NCBI GenBank assembly: GCA_013399305.1
Contig: VXAI01000019.1
Coordinates: forward strand, 6,302,517 to 6,366,516
Direction: 5' to 3'
DNA: 64,000 bases
From: Rostratula benghalensis
Taxonomy: Eukaryota; Chordata; Aves; Charadriiformes; Rostratulidae
Shown here: piece by piece, positions 37,401 through 50,333 of the stretch
Numbering within the stretch: the stretch's first letter is position 1
Layout of the letters: every line of letters starts with the position of its first letter
Notes under the pieces: model-generated
Seen by the model: the letters and a program-made list of their open reading frames with translations, nothing else
Database searches by the model: none
What the model was told of the DNA's origin: nothing
Translations under genes and position numbers: made by a program

Positions 37401-39799
37401 TATGAAGGATTATTCAGTAGCATCCATCAGTGACATGGATAGAATTGATCAATTCTAGCCCATCCTGCTGAAGAAATCCATTTTCTAATAGTTGGTCAGA
37501 AATTTAGCTGAAAGGAGGTCATGATCTCGGTTTAAGTTCCTAAAGGGTAGGAGCAAGCATAAGCAAATCTCTTCCTCACGAGTAGCCTTAGTGAACAGAC
37601 AGTGCAGAATAAGGATGAAAACTAAACCACTAAGTCATCTTTTAAATGATCCTTGAAAAATGGGGGCATGATACTAAGGACTACAGAAACTTGCTCTACC
37701 AAACCTTTTTCCATATTTATAGACCCTGATTTGACAGTGGGAGTCTATCAAGGGATCTAGCGACAGCTATGTCAGACTTTGAAGACAGATAATATCATAA
37801 GGTACACCTTAATACCCCCTTCCTAACCTGACTGATTCACAAATATGAATTTTTTTAAGAACCACAGACCAGCCCTGAGACTTCCCAGTTGCAGACAAAA
37901 CAGAGGAGGAGTTGTTAAAGAGCAGCCCAAGGATACATTCACACAGGATGCGAGGAATTAATAACGTTAACAGGCTGTTTCACCTTTATCAAACTTACTT
38001 TTCTCTTACCTGAAATATACTTCAGCAATCATCCTGGAGATAATTACGAGAGGAGAGATTTAAATAATCTTTTCCCTCCCACACTTTCTAATCTGTTTGG
38101 ACTGAGAGCTTCTTTAGAAAACACTGATTATTATTCTCTGATTGTACAAGGTCTAGCACTGGGGGATGATCCTAATGTGAACCTTTTAGATTTTATTGGA
38201 ATATAAACAGCAATATTATAAATGAATTTTTTATAGCTTTGCATCACAATGCGGTGTAACTAATCAACTCTCCTCTCTCATCTCTGCCCTACCTAAACCT
38301 GAGATTACTTTCAACACAACTTCAGTATGACATTTGGCACAACTTTGTTACTCTGAACTGACTCATATAAATCTAATCAAATTAGAAAACCTTTACTAAA
38401 AACAGCTATGCAACTAGGCTTGCTTTTAAATATACATATCTTTTACATAAAATAGCAGAGACTAGTTTGCTTTTTTAAACTTAGTTCTGTAAAATGAAAA
38501 CCCTTTTCACTTCGATCGTGAACAAAGAAAAATTAATACATTGTCTGTGGAATCTATACATTGTGGTACATCTTCTACACAGTACTGAGAATGATCCAGA
38601 TTTTCAGAGGATAAATTGTTAATGAAAAGTCTGCCTTGAAAAAGTAGCCAGTTTCTTGTCACCTACAGAATTTAGTAATCGTCATTGGCACCAAGAGGTG
38701 ATTCATGAAGATAGCTCTTGACTGTGATGGATGAACAACTTAAATGTATAGTGGCCAAGATTATAAAAAGCAAAGTGACAAAGACAGGATGCATTTTTGC
38801 AAAAGACTCAATGAACAGAAAATCAAAGCCCAGTAGTAAAAACCCTAGTGCTTTAGTTTAGCTTAGCAGAAGCCTAAATTCTAAGATAAGGTCATCAAAC
38901 AGCAATGAAAGGTGGAGCTTGTGGTTTTTCCCCATGGTGAACTCTCTTCTCTCTTTATAAATTCTTAAGCAGCACAAGAGTTTCTCTGTGTTTCTCCTCT
39001 GTGGCAGTTAAAATTATCATTTACTTTTACAGAACCAGGAAAATGAAGTTCTTTATATGCCCCCTCTCCTCTTCATATTGTTGTGTTAACTAAAGAACCC
39101 AAAGAGCCTCATAAATAGTTATGTTTGTTCCGCTCTTAATTACAGCTGAGGATTAGATGGAGCTCACATAATGACTTTATTGAAGTAATTTATTATAAAG
39201 TATTACTTAGCTTATTTCCACCAGCGTTACTTTTTCTACCCCCTCCAAACTACTGTTGATTTACAAGCTGAATTTCAACTCTCTTCCAAGAGAGTTCCAC
39301 TCTCTGATCCAAAGCCCTTTTGGTGCAGCCCAGCTGCACAGCCTCGGCTCTGAGAAAATTGCTTAATTACGCAGAAGAACATCGAGAAAATCTGCCGAAA
39401 GACACCCCAAAAGGTAAGACAGGCAGTAATGCTGCGAGCAGAGGTCAGACTGTTGAGCTGCCCAAAGATTCAAGGAGGAAAATAGTGATTGAGAAGGGAT
39501 GGAATCCTGAAGTAAACGGGAAGAGGTGCATGTCAACAGCTCAGCGGCATCAGAGATTCGTCTGAGTAAACACAGGCATAAGGTCTCACACGGGGGCTGA
39601 GGACCATATTGTTGCTCAGCCTCCAGGCTCATTAGTCCTAGCTAAATGTTGTGTATTTGAAGCAATAACTAATCACTCTGTGCTTTTAAATTGGGTATGT
39701 CCTGGTAGCAGAGTTTCTTCGCCAATGGGAATGAAATAAATATGAGACGATTGTCTGTCCGGCAACAAAAATGAGATGAAATAGTAAAATAAAATAAAA
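34466..39799. other. Unique AT-rich DNA; one exon-like segment
   Basis: No named gene or interspersed repeat was recognised. T-runs occur near 34790 and 37265, and a GTGTGTGTATATATAC tract near 36040-36055. Open frames reach at most 107 codons. An 85-bp exon-like segment with good splice-site words at 39329-39413 is described in the findings. The last bases before the gap (AAAATAAAATAAAA) are already repetitive. Confidence 0.5.
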
Positions 39800-39831
39800 N
39801 NNNNNNNNNNNNNNNNNNNNNNNNNNNNNNN
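39800..39831. other. Assembly gap (32 N)
   Basis: Thirty-two N lie between an AAAAT-type repeat on the left and a TAACA array on the right. The gap probably covers unresolved tandem repeat; its true length is unknown. Confidence 0.99.
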
Positions 39832-39934
39832 TAACATAACATAACATAACATAACATAACATAACATAACATAACATAACATAACATAACATAACATACC
39901 ATAACATAACATAACATAACATAACATAACATAA
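39832..39934. repeat. (TAACA)n pentanucleotide array
   Basis: About twenty TAACA units run from the gap edge to 39934, with one altered unit (CATACC) near 39895-39900. The start is lost in the gap, so the full array is longer. Minus-strand frames repeating Y, V, M, L and C here are artefacts of the array. Confidence 0.97.
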
Positions 39935-41269
39935 ACTAGCCCCAACCACAATTCCTAAGCATGCACTTAGAAAGAAGAGAAAAAGGAAACCTAAAGTAAC
40001 CCTGACTAGGGAAGAGCACCTGTAGACTGCACCCAAACACTTCATGGAGCCTGTGGAGGATCTGGCACCACATGGCTTGGCCATTAGCACACTGTCCCAA
40101 AGGGCTTTGTTTAGAAGATGCCTCCCAGGCTGTGATTTGCATGCTATTTTTTAGGGAAATAAGTACATCATGGCAACCTTTCTTTCGTAAGGAATTTCAT
40201 TTAAGTGAGGTATCAGAGACCAGGCACACCAGCATTCTGCACTCATTTTAATTAAAACCTTGAAATAAAAATTCTGCACTCTGGTGACACGAAACAATCA
40301 GAGTTTACAAGCTAACTTCAGGTCTATTGCAAATACCACAGAAAAGGTCAAGAGTTTAGGGCTTTTTGCGTATGCGTGTGAAAGAGAGGTTTATTTATTT
40401 TGAAATAATTATATTTGTTTTACAAGTGTAGTAATAGCCTTGCTACGGTGTTGTTCTAAGAAATAATAATTATGCTATCGTAATACAATGCTAGGCCTGT
40501 GGTCTCATAGTTTAGCCACTTGGAAATCAGATTATTTTCCTGTAAATGGAGGTGCAATTATGTTACTGTCCTTGTATAAACAGACACACACACACATACC
40601 CTGCACAGCCTGAAAGAATTCGGGAGTTATATGTGAAATCCAGTGATGAACACGGGATTATAAATGGATCCGTGATTTTTTCACCCTCCAATTTTTGTCC
40701 TTTTCTCAGCTTGAAATGGTTCCCCTTATTCTTTAGATGGTTCACTTCCAGGTTACAGTTGCCTCTGCCAGGATTTTGGCGGGCAGAGAGGGCTGCTCTA
40801 GGAGGATGTATTGCTTTAAGCTCGAAAAACACCTGATAACTCTCCTACTGGGCTAGAGGAAAGTGGCAGTTTCATTGACAAGGACAAATTCGCAGCTGCG
40901 GTGCCAGAAGGACTCTTGACAGGCTGTTTGTGGGCTGAAGTGATAGCAAATAAAAGCACCTTCCAAAGGCTTTTCATCCCTCAGTCCTTCCAGCATGGGA
41001 ACTTGACCATGAGTCCCTCATCATGGGCATGTCATGGGGCTGTGAAATAGCTTTTATAAGAAATTTCCTAGTTAAAATCCTATTTCAAATATTTTGAAAA
41101 CCTAATAATAATACACTATGATGCAAAAAAGGAATGATTTTCCCAAAGGGTGACTTAGAGTATTGCCACTGTTTCTCTTGTGGTATTTTATGCTATATAA
41201 TAATGAATTTTATAGAACTATAAATGAAGTAGAAAAGCACTGATTGACGTGGCTTGGTGGTGATCAGCT

Positions 41270-41345
41270 GCTTTATATATATATACACACATGTATATAA
41301 TATATAAAACATTATATATATAATTCATATTATGTATTGAATAAC
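41270..41345. repeat. AT-rich alternating tract
   Basis: Alternating TATATA, ACACACATG and ATATATATAATTCATATTATG sequence over about 75 bases can form cruciform or slipped structures. It is a typical decayed (TA)n/(CA)n microsatellite. Confidence 0.75.
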
Positions 41346-43420
41346 AGTCTTTTAATATTAAAAATACAATAAATATGGCAGTAAGGTATCCTAAGTTTGC
41401 AAAACTGATGATAAAAGAAAGCATACTTTTGGATTAACAGCACAATGTAGATTGACATAAAGAATATTTCTCAGGAATTTAGTGTTCAGAGTGTGTTTGC
41501 CCAAAACATGAGGGAAGTTTCACTGAGCTACAGGACAGCTTTCACAGTGTCTCTGCCCATCCCACTTTCCTGCAACTTCAAGTACTTTTTGTCTCTAGAA
41601 ACATTAATTCCTACAGTTTGTTTCTTCCAGACAAGTTCAGCAAATTTTATGCAGCAAAGAAACACCTGCCAAACATGTAGTGTGTAAAAAAATTAATTTT
41701 TCATCTCAAATGCCATATTGACTAAATGAAAACTTCAAATGGAGCTCCAGGGACAACCTCAAAAGAAGAAGAAACAAAAATCTTCCTGTAAACCTGCAGA
41801 AATGTAGTGTCTTGGGCCAGCACCGTGGACTGTGGTGATCAGTTTAGAGCTCTGGATTATTGACACAATCTACTCCTTTCATCAATGTTTTCAGAAATCA
41901 GATTTATTTTTTTTCTGTAAAGGATTTAAATGTAATTTTATTAGCGAAAAAAAAGGTGAAACAGCTGGATACTCAGCTGCAAGATCAGCTGATATAACTT
42001 CCATCCTCATTACAACTGGTTCTTCTATGATTTTATTTTATGCATAAAGTCACTCTGAAGCGCTTCATACTGGGTCACAACTGGGTTTTATGAGAACTAA
42101 GCATTAGCCTCAAGGATTGCAAGGACCTTTAATTTTGATGAATTAAAACCTGCAGTCTAAAACCTGGGGATGAGACCAATTTAGGTATCTCCAAAGCTAG
42201 GAGAGATGTGGGATTTTGGCGTTGCTGAGACGGGGGATTTCTGGGTTGCTTTTGGTCTTCAGTGTCTAAATCTCACCTACAAGGAGTTGGAGCAGCTCTT
42301 CCCCAGAGCGATCTCTCAAAATGTGCAGTTCACTCTTCATCCATAAAACATTTCATCTGCAAAACTAGACCAGGATCTAGTCCTAAGGTTCCAGCAAATC
42401 CCAAGCCTACCTCCATACACACGACAGCACGCAAATGATAAACCTTCCCTACAAGACCACCCATATCTTTTCCAGCAATATCACCCGATCTCTCTTTACA
42501 TTTATGGACCAGCTCAGAATTCAAAAAGCAAACACTGAGGATTCCCTACGGCTGCTGTCCTCCTTCCCTCTGTGGAAATCTGTTTCGAAAATAACTCACA
42601 TTCAATTACACAGGTCACTTGTGATGGTGACTTTTCCTGGTGAGCCTGAAGAAAAGTCTGCAGTATCTGAACCATGAAAAATTATGCGGCGTATTTTGTT
42701 TTCGAGATGTGCCAGATTAACAGAAGGTAATTGGGGTAGATGGAGAACAGTAGCAGCTGCTTGTTTGCAAATGCTAAACTCCCCACTTCTTTTTGCTTAG
42801 AATTCCTCTGAGGTACTTTCCTAACAACTGCAGTAACTTATTTTTAGCTTCTTGATTTTTCTCATTGCCTTTTCTTGCACAGGTTCAACTCATCACTTCT
42901 CCTACGACGTCTACAACTGCAACCCTTCCGCCAGGATTTTATGTGAGCGATGGAGAAACATTAAGCAACGAGACACGCTTTAAGATGATTTTCCTCTTCG
43001 TGGTATTTTCCCCACATTTGAAATCTTCACTATTCTGCTGTCACTCAGTGTATCTAAGTTGAATTGTTAACAAAACTATATGACAATATAAGTAATTAAA
43101 AGCTATTGAGTGATGTTTTGGAGGACTCCACAGGCTGCCCTTTCTCCCCCCAGCACACATTTTGCTATTATTTGCAGAACTACTTCAAAATTACTATTCT
43201 GACATTATTTTGGGATCAGAAATTAGCACACAAACAGAACAGGAATGAGAGTTGTCGTGCTTTCCTTCTATGTGTGTGAACACAACATGAAAATGAAGAA
43301 GATGATTCCCTCCCTGTGTGTGTAGAGAAGATGAAAACTGGGCAAGTTTTAGAACTTTCTCGGGAACTTATTTAAACAGTTTGCCCACACAATGTTCTGG
43401 CTTCAAAAAGGAAGTCTTAA

Positions 43421-43463
43421 AAACGAAACAAAACAAAACAAAACAAAACAAAGCAAAACAAAG
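43421..43463. repeat. (AAAAC)n microsatellite
   Basis: About eight AAAAC-type units run in tandem; two contain a G substitution (AAAGC), and the first reads AAACG. It is a short, ordinary pentanucleotide repeat. Confidence 0.9.
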
Positions 43464-45667
43464 CTTCTATTTGACTACATCTTGCAGATGCTACATCGTT
43501 GACTACACCCGAGAACATGCACCACACCATGAGGAGAATCAAGCTCTTTTTTGGCCCAAAGAACAAAAGGATCACTTTCAGATTACTTTCCCACCACCTC
43601 CCCCTCTTCTCTACTGAAAGCTTTTTTAAACTCACCATCTGAGCAGTTTTCCCCAAACTCTAAATGATGAATCTTCCTTGATTATCTCAAAGAGTTTTAT
43701 TTAATATAAATATATGCCAGAGGAAATAAGATGTCCTGTAATACTATATCAAATATGCAATTTGCAATAGCATTCCTTTATTAAAAACGCCAATTATAAT
43801 TTCACATAAAATTTAATTGAGGTCATTACCCTCCTGACAAGTTATTTCTAAATTCTTTCTTCTAATAAGATTTGTTATTTTAACATTTTCCACATCAATG
43901 CTTCTTTCACATCTATATACTACTTATCTATTTATAAAGATAATAGAAATTACCCATCATTTGCTTGTATCATTGTGCTATTAAAAAGAAAGCTATCTAC
44001 TTAAATGCTTATCTGGGAGATGAGAATATCATTTATGTGTAAAATTGTAAATGTGATCTTCTTAAAATGATAATTTATTACAACAAAATTATATTTGTCA
44101 AAAGATTAGTAAAGAAAATAAAATCCACTAAAGTTATGAATTAATTTTTAAGCTTGTTTTCTTTTGCTGTCTTGATTAAAATGCTTGGGAAATGCATAAC
44201 CTTAACAAATAGATTTAATTTTTACACTGGGTTTACTGCATCACTGCCATGTACTTCACAAAGTTAAATATGGCTTGCAGATTCATTAGGTAGGCAAACA
44301 AGGGAGGTCATAGTATATTCACTAAGAGATCTCAACTACTTCTCCCTATTTTACTCAGAAATAATATATTGGCCAGGACAACTAAGATTATTACCTCGGA
44401 GGTTTCCTAAGCCTCATGGGATGCTTTACTTCATGTAAATGCATGTGGTGGAGGGTACCTTGGCTGAAGGGCATAAAGGTTTCCCTTCTCACAATAAACT
44501 TGCCTTAGGTGTGTTTGCCATTGACGTGCAAGTAGTCAGATATTCAAGACACAATTAATTCTGTTTTCAGTCCTTCGGATATTTAATACATTTTGGAAGG
44601 TCATTCGTGCTAAAATTTAGTATAAACCCTGCTCTGGACTGAAAAAAAGTACTAATTCTGCAATTCTGCCTTCAGTCAAACTAATCTAAATATATTCATT
44701 CGTACTGTAATACTATGTATTTAAACCTGAGGGAAATTAAAAAAAAAAAAAAAGGAAGGGTTTTTTTTTTCCTATATTTTACTAATAATGAATGTATGAA
44801 AACAGGCAGCAAAGAAATAATGGCTTTTAGTAAATAACATCCTGTCTTGTATGGTTCCCATATGTAAGCAAGTCACACCTTAGTGTACACCCAACTGGTG
44901 GAAATCACTGCTTTAGTGTAAAAAGAAATGGGAGACAACTGTTTGAGCAGTGATTTATGCTGCACATCTCCCCTTCCAACACAGAATAAAGTGCTGCTGC
45001 TGTCACACCTTCCAAGATGAAAGAGGCAGTGGGTCCCCTCCACCCACATCTAGGACAAGACAGCTGTGTCTCCAGTACAGGACAACCTAATTTTATCTTT
45101 GTGATGGTGACAACTGAGTGAACAAAGTAATGGGGTCTTAAGTGGATCAAGCGGAGCATATAATTGAAATTAACATCGCTTTTGAAAGTTGCACTTACCT
45201 ATAATTAAGACCTTCATATGCAAATAGTAGCTTATGAGCCAATATTCCTTCTGTGTCCCTTTCCCCATTTCTATTAAAAAATAAAAGAAGTGTTCTTCTA
45301 GAACTGAACAAACACTGAGAAGGAACGATTCTGCCCTGACAGGCTCCCAAATAGCAGGATGGATGCGCAGAAGGGTAGTTTGCTAAAGTTTGGCTTGGGC
45401 TGGATTAGTTTATTCCCTGGTTAGCCATCACCCAAATTAAAAAAAAGCCAACATAAGGGACCCAAGAATCAGAAACAGTTCTGTGAAATACAGAATAAAT
45501 GCACTCATTCAGGATAAACTAAGTAATTCCATCAGGCCCTGTTTTATCTTCATTGTTTTCCCTCTTGAAAGCTCAACTCTAAGCTCACTTACTAGGTTTA
45601 AGGTTCCTCATCTATGCTCCAGTGACACCACACTGACTCTTTCGAGCATGGGAGTTCTAAGAAAAAG

Positions 45668-45695
45668 AAAAAAAAAAAAAAAAAAAAAAAAAAAA
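45668..45695. repeat. A28 homopolymer
   Basis: Twenty-eight consecutive A, preceded by GAAAAAG. The upstream sequence does not resemble a known retroelement 3' end, so it is not called a poly-A tail. An open frame across it encodes a lysine run by necessity. Confidence 0.9.
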
Positions 45696-48600
45696 GGAGA
45701 AAATAAAAGGAAAGATGATAAGTATATTTATTGTAAACATACTTCATGGCCTTTAAGGAGATGGAAACCCCAATGTAGATATAAAGCCTGGTGGCTCTTG
45801 GCTGCAGATTTATTTCCTCCAAACTCCAAAGTCAGTAATTTAAAGTCATTTCTTCAGCAGACTCCAATGGATCATGGGGATTCCATCCTGCTCTTCGTAG
45901 GAAAACTGAATTATGACTTCAGAAAACCATAAAGGAAAGAGACTGGAGGAAAAAGACATATTCTGCTGCCTTAATGGCTTCATATGCTCATTGCTACCAG
46001 TAGCACACATACTCTCAGAAAAGTGAAATAATTTTATTTTAAAACATACTGAGTCTTCCTGGGAAGCAGTTGTATATGAAACACACTTTAAAAAAATAAT
46101 GATCAAAAAAATGTTCTGTTTCACCATAACACCAACTGGTACCTCTGGGGGTTTGCATGGAAAAGGGTCGAGGAATTAAAAGAATTATAGCTTCATGTCA
46201 TTTTTTAACTCCGTATACATAATTTTGGGGTAAGATTTTATTATCTAATAGTTTTTTCCATTCTCTTAAAAATATTTTTTTTCACCAAGAATAAAATACA
46301 GTTGGCATTTGCTTCATGGTTTATTCCTTGCTAGAAAATAAGCCTTCATCCTGAGCAAAAGAACACCTATAAACTGAAAACTGAGAACTGTTTTCAGCCA
46401 CGTTCTGTTGCTTCTTTACATAATTACGCTGGTAGCAGTCCCGCAAAGAGCACCTGCATGGGATTATTTCAAAACTGGGGCTATAAATTACCTAGCAAAA
46501 TTAAATTTTGAATTGCTAAACTATTCAGGTACATCAGGATTCATTGTCCATATGTTACATTTTCCAGAGAAATCATTCTTTCTTATTTAGCACGGACTCA
46601 GTTAACTATGTTCCATAGACATCTAAAATATTTACATGAGGGTTACTGCACTTCTGTGAATTCTTTTGCTTTTTCTCCCTGCAGTGACTGAATTTAATCC
46701 TAACAGATACCTGGGTGTCTTTTTTAATACTTTTTATAGAGGGACAGAGATTACAGACCAGAGGAAGGATGGGAGAGGTTACTCTTTTGCCCACGCATAC
46801 TTTCCTTCCCAAGGAAACACAGTGTGGAAATTTATGCTGTTAATGGTGAAAAACCCTTTGCCAAGTGCCATTTAAATAGCCCTAGCTGTTGCTGCTGTAA
46901 AGATTTGCTAGGGGGATAGTTTTGATTCCCATAAGTAAATAAATAGTACCCTCTGTGATTCACCCTCTGTGAAAGGGGATTCCAGTCAAACAGGGTCAGT
47001 GAATTTAGGAAAACCCAATTTTGGCTACCATTTAACAAAGATCTAGCTTTGGTAACAATAATAACAACTCTGGGTTTTGAAATTGTGAACCAGTCCCCTT
47101 AATAATCTATTGACTTTCAGGTGGCAGGAGCAAAGAGAAAAATAACCCCCCTGGTTTGCAAACTGCGGGAACTTGGTCAAGCGTCTCCTAACCGTCGGGG
47201 ACAGAAGCTCACAGGATCTGTTAGGCAGGGAAAATAAAACCTATGTTCACTTCAGCTACCCTGTGAAGCCTCATAAAATGTTGAGAGACCCACAAGAAGC
47301 TAATAACATACCGCTGCATCAGCTGAGCCCCCAAAACACCCCATAAAAGTGTTCCTTTTTACACGCTCTAAAGGCTCCTGAGGGGAGAGGAGGAGGAGAG
47401 AAGTGGAAGAACCAGGATTTTTGGTGTAGCTTTAAGTAAAGAGGTCGGCGGGGTTTTATGCAAACCCTGGTACTTGCTCTCTGAGGAGACAGCTTACAGA
47501 CTCGGAATATCAGAAATGAGTAACATGCCAGTGTCACAAACTAGTCTTTTTAATAAAAAAATTAAAAAAAAAATAAATAAAAAAGGGATACCCCTTACAT
47601 CCTCCATTATGTGATTTTCTAAGCAACCCTCATACTGCATTTGGTGTTGCTACTGGAGGGTTATGAGGAACACCTTAGAGAGGAAGATGACGATAAATCT
47701 CTGCTAGATTGCTAAATAGACTGATTCCCAGCTGTATTCATGCATGGAAGGCATTATTTTAATACAGACTATAACAAAGCAATGAGGGATATAATCTATG
47801 GATCAAAATGGTAATTTTTCAACTAGTGGAATGTACAACTCCTTTTTGTCAAAAAGTACTTTCACGCTTTGAAATCTGTATTCATATTTTATATTAGTTT
47901 AATAACAGCAAATATATTTGAAACACTCTAAAATTTTATGAACCCAATTACTCACAATATTTTATAAAGCCCTAAGATACTCATTGAAGTTGCAAGGCTC
48001 ATCTCAGAATTCTTCTCTCAGAGAAGGAAGAAAAAACATCCAAGCTAAACGATTTGCCCATGGGTACCCAATTCCATGCGGAGAAGTCCTTTAGGCCAAA
48101 AAATTCCTGTCCACCCCTGGTCTGCAAATCACTAAAATCCACTTCAGTCCATAAGTGAATGGTGTCCACACAGTTAATGGTGCAACCATTCACCTTCATC
48201 CTAAACAACAATGTTCTGAAATTAAGGGACTTACCTACCCTAAACCTTCCCAGTATTGTGTGTTGAGGAGCACTATTGCTAAGAGAGGTTGTGGAGATAA
48301 AATCTTCCTGATTTTTATCTGACTGACCCTATCCTGGTGTCTAGACCTCCTATTTTCTCAAACCCACACGTTTCAGATGCAACAGTCGAACCTGTGCTCT
48401 TCAGTTCTTTCTCCCAGGAACCTGGGATTCAATTTTTTCCCTCCCTCCCATGGTCACTCTTTCTCCATCTTCCATTTCCAGGAAATTATGATTTAGTCCA
48501 TTTTGGCACCTCCAGCACACACTCGAGGCACCATGAATTAGCCCCCATGCAGAAGCTTCCCCATGGCCCTCAGCTCCAACTTGGGACTCCTCACCCACAA

Positions 48601-48976
48601 ACTTTGCATCCAATGTTGTCCAGCTGCTAGGAGTAATGATCCCATTGGAACAGGTTCCTGAGCAGCAGACCGATGATGACCATGATACCACAGCAATTCT
48701 GGCTTACAGCAGAATGCTGGTCCCACAGCTGAGGCACGCTGATGGCAAGTAGCTCCTCACATTCTGGATCTTGCTGGCTAAGATTTGAGCCAGAATGTTA
48801 ATCTGGGCAGGTCAGATAAACCTCAAGAACTACCAGGTGATTTTAGGCTGCTCCTGTGCAAAGCCAACAACCATATGTTGCCTGTCGTGAGAGCCCAGCT
48901 TCAGATTGAAACCCTCCCCTAAACGTCAGCCAGCACGTCCTGGATCACCTCCCTGGATTTCTCCATCATGGGAGAG

Positions 48977-49402
48977 TGCCCTGGTTTCAGCAACACGGCA
49001 CTAATTCCTAATACTGGGGAAAACTGCACCTCTGAGAGGACTCTAAGGTCTGGTGAAAATATTTACTTTATAGACAACAATGGGGTGTGGGTTTCAAGGT
49101 CTCAAGGTTTTTCCAACTCCATGGGTGCAGGGATGAGGAGGAGTGAGACCCAGGAACTTGTCCCAAGCTGCCAAAAGGGTTGTTTTGTACCATGAACATC
49201 ACATTCAGTAGAAATTGGAACATTTGCTCACTCTCCCTTGCTGGCTGCCATCCTAAGAACTCCTTGTACCCAGTGCCAGAGCCCTGAGCCCTTTTCTTCC
49301 TCCTGAAGCCACAGTGCTCACAGTGTCCCACACTGGCTGTCCCTGCTGGGATTGCATGGCTTCTGCTGATGGAACAGGCTGGGAATAGTGCTTATGTATT
49401 TT
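48977..49402 (+). mobile_element. Solo LTR copy 2, left part
   Basis: The segment begins TGCCCTGGTTTCAGCAACAC and aligns by eye with the LTR at 17905-18538 over its whole length, sharing GTGCAGGGATGAGGAGGAG, GGAACTTGTCCCAAGCTGCC and TGGCTGTCCCTGCTGGGA. It retains the canonical TG start that copy 1 has lost. The 5 bases before it (GAGAG, 48972-48976) recur after the right end (49730-49734), consistent with a 5-bp target duplication. It breaks at a TATTTTA site where a CR1 is inserted. Confidence 0.78.
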
Positions 49403-49543
49403 AGAATCATAGAATTATGGAATGGTTTGGGTTGGAAGGCACCTTAAAGATCATTGATTTCCACTCCCTGCCCTGGGCAAGGACACCTCCCACCAGACCA
49501 GGTTGCTCCAAGCCCCATCCAGCCTGGCCCTGTTGCCAGGATC
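49403..49543 (-). mobile_element. CR1 fragment inserted in the LTR, antisense
   Basis: GAATCATAGAATTATGGAAT, then GGTTTGGGTTGGAAGGCACC, is a CR1 3' end on the minus strand. It is followed by CCCATCCAGCCTGGCCCTGT. The tail type (GAATCATAGAAT) differs from the nested CR1s at 26.4 and 34.3 kb, so it is a different subfamily. It is absent from LTR copy 1, which proves it inserted after the LTR. The right boundary is good to a few bases. Confidence 0.92.
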
Positions 49544-49729
49544 AATATGGTTTCTTAATAATATTAATGTCAGTTATTTAGCCTTATTCAATTAAATCTG
49601 TTTGTATTTCAACCCTCACATTTCCTTTCTTTCCTCAATTCCACTTCCTGGGTGGGGAGGGGTCATCAGGTGGGAAACTAATTGTCTGAATGACAATAAA
49701 TAGTTGTGTTTTCCTCAAACCTTAGCTAA
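49544..49729 (+). mobile_element. Solo LTR copy 2, right part
   Basis: AATATGGTTTCTTAATAATA resumes the LTR sequence and continues to AATTGTCTGAATGACAATAA and TTTTCCTCAAACC. The polyadenylation signal AATAAA is at 49695-49700, 29 bases from the inferred end, matching the position in copy 1. The final bases (TTAGCTAA) have lost the CA terminus. Without the CR1 the LTR is about 612 bp. Confidence 0.77.
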
Positions 49730-50333
49730 GAGAGTGGTCAGCTGCTGGTGGGACCCTGCTGGTGTCTGCTCCCCAATGGAGCAGCTGCTGTCAAGGATGT
49801 GTTGGCCAAGGGGACACCCAAGGGCAAGGTGGGGCTGTGTCCTGCACCCAGCCCTGCTCCTGTCCTTAGTGAAAAGAAGGGAAAACTGAAGCTTCAGACT
49901 GAACTTCCTGGCAAATATTGCATTGTGCTACCATTGAAGTAAACTAAAGAGCTACACACACACAAACAGGCCCCTCCAAAACCAGTCCTCTTTCCAGCTG
50001 AGCTAGGTGGGAATCAGGCTCCAGATGGCTTGTTCTCTTCCAGCTTCAGCAAGAGGACAGAAATGCTTTTAACCAGAACACTCCTTGGCATCCCCCTGCC
50101 CTTTGTATTCCATCAGCTTGGAGCTGTGAGGTATCCAGAGCTCTGGTCTTGGGGCCAGGTTCTTTTGCTCCACCTGCTGGGTTACTATGAAAACGAAGTA
50201 ACCCCCATCTCCCGTCTAAGTCTCAGTAGATGCCAACATGAAGAGAGGCAAGAGCTATATCTCTTGCTACCACCGTCTACTTCTGGTGGAAGAATAAGAC
50301 ACTTTATGGCAGAGCTTCATTTCAGCCTAAATT
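49730..50333. other. Unique GC-richer DNA between LTR and CR1
   Basis: No retroviral internal sequence could be recognised directly after the LTR, which supports the solo-LTR reading. The segment is somewhat GC-rich (TGCTGGTGGGACCCTGCTGG). Open frames up to 101 codons show no domain. Confidence 0.5.

Larger units (their letters stand above)
39935..48976. other. Unique DNA with scattered low-complexity sequence
   Basis: No named gene or interspersed repeat was recognised over 9 kb. Small items are a short (AC)n near 40583-40596, an AT-rich TATATA tract at 41270-41345, an (AAAAC)n tract, an A28 run, and a POU-type octamer ATGCAAAT at 45218-45225. An exon-like segment at 42883-42942 is described in the findings. 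48230-48970 is GC-richer than the rest and holds frames of about 97 codons without domains. Confidence 0.5.

Noticed and set aside
39669..40090. Minus-strand frames repeating Y, V, M, L and C
   Set aside because: They are translations of the TAACA array and cross an assembly gap.
45483..45932. 149-codon frame with a lysine run
   Set aside because: The frame is carried through an A28 homopolymer and has no recognisable domain.
17905..49729. The two LTRs as ends of a single provirus
   Set aside because: They are about 30 kb apart with unrelated sequence and many independent repeats between them, and each has its own 5-bp flanking repeat.
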